5,856 nt of DNA from Thermoprotei archaeon (GTDB lineage Archaea; Thermoproteota; Thermoprotei_A; Sulfolobales; Ignisphaeraceae). Below, in pieces: positions 1 through 5,175 of this stretch. The stretch lies in contig QMWY01000085.1 of assembly GCA_003661865.1 (NCBI GenBank), positions 1 through 5,856 on the forward strand. Reading direction: 5' to 3'. The notes beneath the pieces are model-generated. The model saw only the letters and a program-made list of their open reading frames with translations, was not told where the DNA came from and ran no database searches. Within the stretch, counting starts at the first letter, position 1. Each line of letters starts with the position of its first letter. The translations under genes and the position numbers were made by a program.

Positions 1-134
1 CAGCTGGAGCGCCAGGAGCGACTGTAACAACAACTGTAGTGAAGACCGAGACCAACTGGGGTGTTGCCGCGGGCATAGGGATAGTTCTGCTGATCGTGGG
101 TATAGCGATAGGGTACGCGATAAGGAGGGGGTAG
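1..134 (+). CDS. C-terminal end of membrane-anchored ABC solute-binding protein (5' partial)
   Basis: Only the last 43 codons are present, read from base 3 to the TAG at 132-134; the gene begins upstream of the window. The visible peptide has a short Ala/Gly/Pro and Thr/Val-rich linker (ATVTTTVVKTET), then one hydrophobic segment of about 20 residues (GVAAGIGIVLLIVGIAIGYA) and a basic tail, IRRG. A Thr-rich stalk plus a C-terminal transmembrane anchor is the usual end of archaeal family 5 (Opp/Dpp-type) solute-binding proteins, which hold the ligand-binding domain outside the cell close to the permeases. The two permease genes immediately downstream, 7 bases away, support this. The ligand-binding domain itself is not in the window, so the assignment rests on the tail and the context, and the substrate cannot be read. 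Confidence 0.72.
   Translation, partial: AGAPGATVTTTVVKTETNWGVAAGIGIVLLIVGIAIGYAIRRG
123..131 (+). promoter_or_regulatory. Shine-Dalgarno site of the DppB-like permease
   Basis: The run AGGAGGGGG lies inside the last codons of the binding-protein gene and ends 10 bases before the ATG at 142. It matches the anti-Shine-Dalgarno end of archaeal 16S rRNA and supports both the ATG 142 start and translation from a transcript shared with the binding-protein gene. Confidence 0.65.
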
Positions 135-141
135 CCGGGTC

Positions 142-1131
142 ATGTCCCTGGCCCGCTTCATAGCTAGGAAGTTTTTTGAAAGCGCCCTCACGGTATTCAT
201 AGGCGTAACCGTGGCCTTCTTCCTCTTCAGACTCCTCCCGGGGGATCCAACAGCTGCGTTTCTCGACATCAGGCTCACGCCGGAGGCCAAGATGAGGCTG
301 ATCGAGGAGTTCGGGCTCAACAAGCCCCTGTGGGAGCAGTACTTCATATTCATAGCAAACCTGCTGCGCGGCAACTTAGGGCTATCCTTCGTCTACAGCG
401 GTATGCCCGTATCGAAGCTGATCTTCGGGCCTAAGCTCTTCAACACCGTGGTACTCATGGGACTGGGGATGGTGATAAGCGCTACGATAGCTACGTTTCT
501 GGGCTTGCTGATGGGGTGGAGGCGTGGTAGCAGGTTCGACCGCGTAGCAACCTCGGTTTCCTACGCAGCGACATCGGCACCGATATTCTGGATAGGGCTC
601 CTCATACTCCTGGTGTTCGCCGGCTACCTAAGGGTGATACCAGCCTCGGGAACGGTTAGTGTTGAGCTCATAGAGGCAGATCCCTTTACGAGGTTCGTAG
701 ACTACCTATGGCACTTAGCGGGTCCGCTAACCGTTATAGTGATCTACTTCCTCCCATCCTACCTCCTCTACGTAAGGAACACGATCGTAGGGATCCTAGG
801 GGAGGACTTCATAACGGTCCTCAAGGCTAAGGGTCTCAGAGATCGCACGATCATGTTTGGCCACCTCCTGCGCTACGCCCTCCTAACAGTTGTTACCCTC
901 CTAGCCCTCCAATCACCACTCCTCGTAAGCGGTGCGATAATAACCGAGACCGTGTTCGGATGGAACGGGATCGGGCTCCTCCTCTACAACTCCGTGCTCA
1001 AATCTGACTACCCGGTTATACAGGGGATATTCATACTCACGATAGTTGTTGTTGTGATCGCCAACCTCCTAGCAGACATCGCCGCGGCGTTCATAGACCC
1101 TAGGATAAGGCTTGAGGGTGGTAGGAGATGA
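142..1131 (+). CDS. Opp/Dpp-type ABC transporter permease, DppB-like
   Basis: This is one of the two membrane subunits of a peptide/nickel/oligosaccharide-type ABC importer (binding-protein-dependent transport inner membrane component, PF00528). The 329-residue length is normal for the DppB group. An N-terminal membrane helix at about residues 9-31 leads into the signature RLLPGDP (30-36). A soluble loop follows, then five further hydrophobic stretches at about 98-126, 138-161, 191-212, 245-268 and 292-318. The EAA-type coupling loop that contacts the ATPase is seen at about 210-240 (YVRNTIVGILGEDF, then LKAKGLRDR). The C-terminal signatures FGWNGIGLLLYNSV (272-285) and DPRIR (319-323) are intact. 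ATG 142 has a strong Shine-Dalgarno site. The stop overlaps the start of the next permease by ATGA, so the two are translationally coupled. Archaeal members import peptides but also sugars such as cellobiose, so the substrate is left open. Confidence 0.93.
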   Translation: MSLARFIARKFFESALTVFIGVTVAFFLFRLLPGDPTAAFLDIRLTPEAKMRLIEEFGLNKPLWEQYFIFIANLLRGNLGLSFVYSGMPVSKLIFGPKLFNTVVLMGLGMVISATIATFLGLLMGWRRGSRFDRVATSVSYAATSAPIFWIGLLILLVFAGYLRVIPASGTVSVELIEADPFTRFVDYLWHLAGPLTVIVIYFLPSYLLYVRNTIVGILGEDFITVLKAKGLRDRTIMFGHLLRYALLTVVTLLALQSPLLVSGAIITETVFGWNGIGLLLYNSVLKSDYPVIQGIFILTIVVVVIANLLADIAAAFIDPRIRLEGGRR

Positions 1132-1982
1132 GCAGCCGCCTCCCCACGATCAGGACCCTATCCATGCTTCTCCGCTACCCCGTATTCTCCATAGGGCTAG
1201 GAATAATAATCGCCATAGGGATCATGGCCATCTTCGCCGATGAGATAGCGCCCTACAGCCCTACGGAGTTCGTTGGCGAGAGCCTAGAGCCCCCATCTCC
1301 TAAGCACCTATTCGGAACCGATGATATGGGGAGGGACATATTCTCGATGACCGTTTACGGAGCTAGGGTAAGCCTCGTCGTAGGGCTTCTAGCGGCCCTC
1401 CTCTCAACGGTTATAGGAACGGCAATAGGTGTCCTATGCGGCGTTGTTAGGGGGGTTCTCGACGCCGTGGTTATGAGGATCATAGACTTCATGCTGTCCC
1501 TACCCTACCTAGCCGTGGCCCTAGCGATCGTGGCTTTCCTGAAGCCCAGCATATGGATAATAATCGTGATCATAGCTGCGCTCAGCTGGATAACCACGGC
1601 GAAGGTGGTGAGGACCCACACCATGTCGGTTATGGGCAACGCCTTCGTAGAGGCTGCACGGGCTGTGGGCGCCGGGACGGGGAGGATCATAGCGCGGTAC
1701 GTACTTCCGAACGTCTCGCCCATGGTGCTCTCAAGCATGGCGCTGAATGTGAGGGGCGCCATACTGTTCGAGGCGGCGCTGAGCTTCCTAGGGCTGGGCG
1801 ACCCAACCCAGGTTAGCTGGGGAACGATACTGTTCTACGCCCGTAGGGCAGGGGCATTTGTCCTCGGAGCCTGGTGGTACATAGTGCCCCCCGGCCTCAT
1901 GATAATGCTAACTGTCCTGGGCTTCACACTCATAGCCACGGGGCTCGACGAGGTTCTGAACCCGAGGCTCAGAAGGGCCTAG
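1128..1982 (+). CDS. Opp/Dpp-type ABC transporter permease, DppC-like
   Basis: This is the partner permease of the preceding DppB-like subunit, with which it would form the heterodimeric channel. The 284-residue length is typical. A first membrane helix (about residues 20-37) is followed by the DppC signature HLFGTDDMGRDIFS (60-73). Hydrophobic segments follow at about 80-106, 122-152, 195-216 and 245-271. The EAA coupling loop is FVEAARAVGAGTGRIIAR (163-180), and the motif LSFLGLG (218-224) and ending LDEVLNPRLRR are as expected for the family. ATG 1128 overlaps the upstream stop (ATGA), with a GGTGG ribosome-binding match at 1117-1121. The TAG stop lies within CTAG, which also supplies the stop of the convergent methyltransferase gene. 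No ATPase gene follows, so the ATPases are presumably encoded upstream of the binding protein or elsewhere. Confidence 0.94.
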   Translation: MSSRLPTIRTLSMLLRYPVFSIGLGIIIAIGIMAIFADEIAPYSPTEFVGESLEPPSPKHLFGTDDMGRDIFSMTVYGARVSLVVGLLAALLSTVIGTAIGVLCGVVRGVLDAVVMRIIDFMLSLPYLAVALAIVAFLKPSIWIIIVIIAALSWITTAKVVRTHTMSVMGNAFVEAARAVGAGTGRIIARYVLPNVSPMVLSSMALNVRGAILFEAALSFLGLGDPTQVSWGTILFYARRAGAFVLGAWWYIVPPGLMIMLTVLGFTLIATGLDEVLNPRLRRA

Positions 1983-2635
1983 CGGCTTATCCTGAGGAGG
2001 GTTACCGAGCCCATGAACACGACCTTGCGTCTAACACCCGCCCTCTCTAGGGCCCGTGCATCGGCTCCGTACACGAATTCCCTCCGGGGTATTCCGTGGA
2101 GAGCTGAGGTAAGCTTCATGAGGAGCGGCGGCATTGATAGGCGCCTAGCACCCTCGGAGAACTCCCTCCACGGGACATCGTGGGAGAACTCGTAGACCAT
2201 ACAGACGCTCCTAGCAACCCTCCTGCACTCCTCAAAGAACTCCGGCGGTTTTGGGAGGTGATGAAGGGTACCCGTGCTTGCAGCAACCCCGACGGAGCTG
2301 CTCCTGAAGGGCATCGCATGTGCATCACCCACAACCAGGTCTACGCAGCTACCCAGCCCTGCCTTCCGCACCTCGCTCAGGGCGATCCTGGCCATAGCAG
2401 CCGAGATGTCAAGACCTATGAAGCCCTGGGGCGGGCATTTAATGCGCCCAGCCTCTATCAAGAGGCCAGCGGTTCCGCACCCGGCATCGAGTAGGGGGCC
2501 CTGCGAAACAAGACTAGAGACCTCCTCGGCAACCACGCGGTGGAAACCCCTCAGCATCCTACCGGCAGACACCTTATAGATCCACGCACCCAGGGCAGGG
2601 ATCCCCCTGTACCCAGCTCTGAACAGCCCTAGCAA
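1979..2635 (-). CDS. Class I SAM-dependent methyltransferase (Methyltransf_11-like)
   Basis: A 218-residue protein with the Rossmann-type methyltransferase core. Motif I is LLDAGCGTAG (48-57). The acidic residue expected to bind the SAM ribose is D76 in GLDIS (74-78). VVGDAHAMPF (101-110) is the adenine-side motif, and STGTLHHLPKP (120-130) is the region after motif IV typical of the UbiE/SmtA-like group. No transmembrane segment or extra domain identifies the acceptor, so the substrate is unknown. The start is TTG at 2635-2633; a stop lies five codons upstream with no other start between. The first ATG in frame (residue 27) would remove the N-terminal helix region WIYKVSAGRM, which looks like part of the protein. 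The gene is convergent with the permease operon, sharing the CTAG stop, and divergent from the next gene. Confidence 0.88.
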   Translation of the reverse strand: MLGLFRAGYRGIPALGAWIYKVSAGRMLRGFHRVVAEEVSSLVSQGPLLDAGCGTAGLLIEAGRIKCPPQGFIGLDISAAMARIALSEVRKAGLGSCVDLVVGDAHAMPFRSSSVGVAASTGTLHHLPKPPEFFEECRRVARSVCMVYEFSHDVPWREFSEGARRLSMPPLLMKLTSALHGIPRREFVYGADARALERAGVRRKVVFMGSVTLLRISR

Positions 2636-2775
2636 ACCTATTGAGAAGCCCTAGCAAGCAGAGCCCCGTTAATACGTCTCTCAGCACCTAGGTAAAATCC
2701 CTGAGATCCTCCCAAGACACTCGGTAGTAGGCGTAGTTCCGTGTCCACCTCAACAAGACTATTCCGTATAGATGC
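2636..2775. promoter_or_regulatory. Divergent intergenic region with weak promoter candidates
   Basis: These 140 bases separate two divergent genes and should hold both promoters. For the minus-strand methyltransferase, TATTAA (plus-strand bases 2669-2674) sits at a suitable distance to place transcription start about 10 bases before the TTG, giving a nearly leaderless mRNA. For the plus-strand gene no clear TATA box is seen before ATG 2776. GTATAG at 2767-2772 would fit a leaderless start at ATG 2797 instead. An 11-base direct repeat AGCCCTAGCAA occurs at 2625-2635 and 2647-2657. No structured RNA was recognised. Confidence 0.3.
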
Positions 2776-4314
2776 ATGCGGCGCTACAACGCCTCCATGT
2801 GTGGGGATGCAAGCTTATCACTACACGCAGAACCCGTTCGAGAGGGAAGCGGATTGAGGAGGGCGGTACTGCTGGCAGCAGCCGTAGCTCTTGTGCTTGG
2901 CGGTGCTGCTAGCACTATCCTGCTCCTCGGCTTCAGCTACCTGGAATCCCCCGTACCCGGCGTTGAGGTTAAGTACTACCGGCTTCCTGCGGCGCAGAAG
3001 CTGAGGCTCGTGGTTGAGGATCCTAGAGGCAGGCGCTACCCCGCAACGCTGAGCATCTATGTATGGATGCCTAACGGGAGCCTAGTAGACCTTGGCAGGT
3101 TCCTTGGAAGGGGGTGTGTAGAGGTAGATGCGCAGGGGTTTGTCCGCGTACTCGATGAGTGGCGTAAGCATCTCGTTGAGCAGGGCGATGACCCAGGGCT
3201 TGTGAAGCCGAGTATCCTGCTCCTGGGCGTTGTTCATGGAAGTGATGGGGTCTATGGGGTTTTCAAAGCTGTGCCCATCGATATCGAGAAGGTGCTTAGA
3301 GGGCTATCTATAGAGGTGAGGATCTATGAGGAGCTGAGCTCGGAGAACCTTCTAGCGCCGCTGGATAGGGTAGAGGGTTTAGCCCGGTCGAATCCGGGTA
3401 GCGTAGTCACCACCACGGGTTTGTTTAGCGGGATGGGGATAGAGGATTTCTGCAGTGCAGCATGCGTCCACGGTGCCTGTAGGTACTACTGCTTCGTATG
3501 GAGGCTGAGGGAGAGCGCATCGGTTCTCGATCAAGGGGTGCCCCTAGCGGCAGCCTATATCCATGGCAACGCCTCTGGGAGGGCGAACAGTGTTACGCTT
3601 GTCGAGAGGATGGCGGGTGATACATCCTTCGGTGTCTCAGCGGCTATCAGGGGGAGCAGCGGGGCTAGGTACGCAGTGATAGGCTTCTCTATGGTGCTCA
3701 GAGGCAGGGACCGTGTATGGCTAAGGTGCGAAGCCACGTTCTTCGGGAGCAGGGATTTCGAAGGTGATGCGATCCTCGCGCTCGGTATCAAGATGGATCT
3801 GCTGCTCGCGAGGTACGGGCTTATGTACTGCTACAAAACGGAGCTGGGAGCTCCGTGGAGATGCGTAGATGCGGGCGCCGAGGCCGTAATCGTTACTGCG
3901 AGGCCCGTGGTTAGAGGCAACACCGTAGTTCCGTGGAGTGAGTGCGATGATGAGCCCCGCAACGGTGTAGGGGTGGCTGAGAAGGTCTTCAGATACGTTG
4001 AGGAGAGGTGGAGGATGAGGGTTATAGATGGCGATCGCGCGGTATACCTAGACACCCCGAGGATCACCGAGGGGGCTAAGCTAGCAGTCGTTGTAGCCCC
4101 ACTGCTAGATGGAGAGGCGGTACCCCCTGCGATAGCGGGTGTACCGGTGGAGCCCGTGCTCGTGGTATGCTATGCGCCGCTACACGCGCCAAGACTCCAG
4201 GGTGCACAGATCCGCGCCGGCTACTTCTACTCGCCTATGGAGCTGAGCTACGGAGGCGATCTGTATTGCCTAGCAGTGCTCTATACGGATATTCTCATAG
4301 TGGGGTCCCGATGA
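2776..4314 (+). CDS. Unrecognised single-pass membrane protein with Cys-rich ectodomain
   Basis: I do not recognise this 512-residue protein. After a polar N-terminus, RR at 28-29 precedes one hydrophobic segment (about 31-53, AVLLAAAVALVLGGAAS onward). It then continues as a mixed, mostly beta-like soluble region without further convincing membrane helices. Positive charge before the helix suggests an N-in, C-out anchor. The ectodomain has 11 cysteines, including a C226-x3-C230-x4-C235-x3-C239 cluster, and two possible N-glycosylation sites (N100-G-S and N265-A-S). The segment at about 60-120 reads like a small beta-sandwich, but this is only an impression. The start is uncertain: ATG 2776 has no ribosome-binding site, ATG 2797 is possible, and TTG 2854 follows AGAGGGA (2841-2847) and would begin exactly at LRRAVLL, just before the membrane segment. 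The racemase gene follows on the same strand 22 bases later, so co-transcription is likely. Confidence 0.72.
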   Translation: MRRYNASMCGDASLSLHAEPVREGSGLRRAVLLAAAVALVLGGAASTILLLGFSYLESPVPGVEVKYYRLPAAQKLRLVVEDPRGRRYPATLSIYVWMPNGSLVDLGRFLGRGCVEVDAQGFVRVLDEWRKHLVEQGDDPGLVKPSILLLGVVHGSDGVYGVFKAVPIDIEKVLRGLSIEVRIYEELSSENLLAPLDRVEGLARSNPGSVVTTTGLFSGMGIEDFCSAACVHGACRYYCFVWRLRESASVLDQGVPLAAAYIHGNASGRANSVTLVERMAGDTSFGVSAAIRGSSGARYAVIGFSMVLRGRDRVWLRCEATFFGSRDFEGDAILALGIKMDLLLARYGLMYCYKTELGAPWRCVDAGAEAVIVTARPVVRGNTVVPWSECDDEPRNGVGVAEKVFRYVEERWRMRVIDGDRAVYLDTPRITEGAKLAVVVAPLLDGEAVPPAIAGVPVEPVLVVCYAPLHAPRLQGAQIRAGYFYSPMELSYGGDLYCLAVLYTDILIVGSR

Positions 4315-4336
4315 GTGTAGCTAGGGTTAAAGCCCG

Positions 4337-5062
4337 TTGAGCCTCCTACCACCCCGGTGGTGCACTACGAAGCGCATAGGTATCGTAGGTGGCCTAAGCC
4401 CTGAGTCAACAGTTCTCTACTACAAGACCATTGTTGAGGAGTACAGGAGGAGGTTCGGCAACGAGAGCTACCCCGTAATCATAATCTACAGCGTCAACTT
4501 CGAGGCGTTCACCAGGGCTGTTGAGGAGGGGAGGGATGGGGATGCCAAGGCAATCCTCCTCGAGGCGATCGAGGCTCTCGCACGTGTGGGCGCGGACTTC
4601 GCCCTGATATCCGCGAACACCCCCCACATGTACTTCGACGACCTAGCCAAGAGCTCCCCGATACCGCTCCTCAGCATCATAGATGCCCTGGCTGAGGAGC
4701 TTAGGAAGGACGGTGTTAAGAGGGTTGGGCTCCTGGGAACGAAGTTCACCCTCACCCGCGGCTTCTACGTAGAGGGACTTAGGAGGCATGGGATCGAGGC
4801 TATTGTGCCCAGCCCGGAGGATATAGACCTCGTCAACAATGTGATCTACCAGGAGCTGGTCAAGGGTGTTGTGAAGGAGAGCTCTAGGAGGGCTGTTGAA
4901 GGGGTTATCGAGAGGCTAAAGCAGAGGGGTGTCCAGGGCGTTGCACTGGCATGCACAGAGCTACCCCTGCTCCTAACAGGGGAGGTCGCGGGGCTCAAGC
5001 TCTACGACACCGCCAGGATACACGCAGTCAAAGCCCTTGAACACGCCCTAGAGAGGAGCTAG
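4337..5062 (+). CDS. Asp/Glu racemase-family protein with Ala at first catalytic Cys
   Basis: A 241-residue member of the PLP-independent aspartate/glutamate racemase family (PF01177), close to the usual length of about 230. The family opening IGIVGGLSPEST is at 14-25 and the second active-site motif ALACTELPLLL at 203-213, with Cys206. The first active-site motif is SANTPH (92-97), where two-base racemases have Cys directly before Asn-Thr; here it is Ala93. Such an enzyme may still act on amino acids by a one-Cys mechanism, favour one enantiomer, or do related chemistry as arylmalonate decarboxylases do with a single Cys. The start is uncertain: TTG 4337 is the only standard start before the conserved core and gives an 11-residue extension over family members that begin near K12. 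A stop lies two codons upstream of TTG. The gene sits 22 bases after the membrane-protein gene. Family assignment is firm; the reaction is not. Confidence 0.88.
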   Translation: MSLLPPRWCTTKRIGIVGGLSPESTVLYYKTIVEEYRRRFGNESYPVIIIYSVNFEAFTRAVEEGRDGDAKAILLEAIEALARVGADFALISANTPHMYFDDLAKSSPIPLLSIIDALAEELRKDGVKRVGLLGTKFTLTRGFYVEGLRRHGIEAIVPSPEDIDLVNNVIYQELVKGVVKESSRRAVEGVIERLKQRGVQGVALACTELPLLLTGEVAGLKLYDTARIHAVKALEHALERS

Positions 5063-5090
5063 CTCGGCACAACCCCAAGAAGCCCTGCAA

Positions 5091-5096
5091 TATATA
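5091..5096 (+). promoter_or_regulatory. TATA-like element in convergent gap (weak)
   Basis: TATATA in an otherwise C-rich gap between convergent genes resembles an archaeal TATA box. On the plus strand it would start a transcript near 5120 running antisense to the nuclease-like gene. No supported plus-strand gene follows, so it may be chance. Confidence 0.15.
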
Positions 5097-5123
5097 CACC
5101 AGCCTTAGCAACACCCCCTCGGA

Positions 5124-5143
5124 TACCCCTCCTTAATTGTTTT
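5124..5143 (+). terminator. Possible pyrimidine-rich terminator of the racemase transcript
   Basis: A pyrimidine tract ending in TTGTTTT lies about 60 bases after the racemase stop and before the convergent gene's 3' end. Archaeal terminators are often T-rich runs without a hairpin. This run is short and interrupted, so support is weak. Confidence 0.25.
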
Positions 5144-5175
5144 CGCTGTGTACCCGCGCTATAGATGGAGAAGGT

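Noticed and set aside
1505..1816. ORFs of 85 and 87 codons on both strands inside the DppC-like gene
   Set aside because: The DppC-like frame has all family motifs through this region, so these are shadows.
2180..2579. Overlapping plus-strand ORFs of 104 and 101 codons
   Set aside because: They lie antisense to the methyltransferase, whose catalytic motifs are intact on the minus strand; their products look like non-coding translation.
3944..3955. GATGATGA, like a C box of a C/D-box guide RNA
   Set aside because: It lies inside a coding frame and no matching D box pair was seen at a suitable distance.
3555..4067. Two 78-codon minus-strand ORFs inside the membrane-protein gene
   Set aside because: They are Ser/Thr/Leu-rich antisense translations with no start signal or motif.
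4311..4340. Nine-codon ORF from ATG 4311 overlapping the previous stop by ATGA
   Set aside because: It looks like a coupled start but ends after nine codons in another frame. Joining it to the racemase would need a frameshift for which there is no sign.
5028..5114. 28-codon minus-strand ORF from GTG 5114 with AAGGAGGGG about 11 bases upstream
   Set aside because: The ribosome-site match is good, but the ORF is very short, overlaps the racemase 3' end antisense and has no recognisable product; chance is the simpler explanation.
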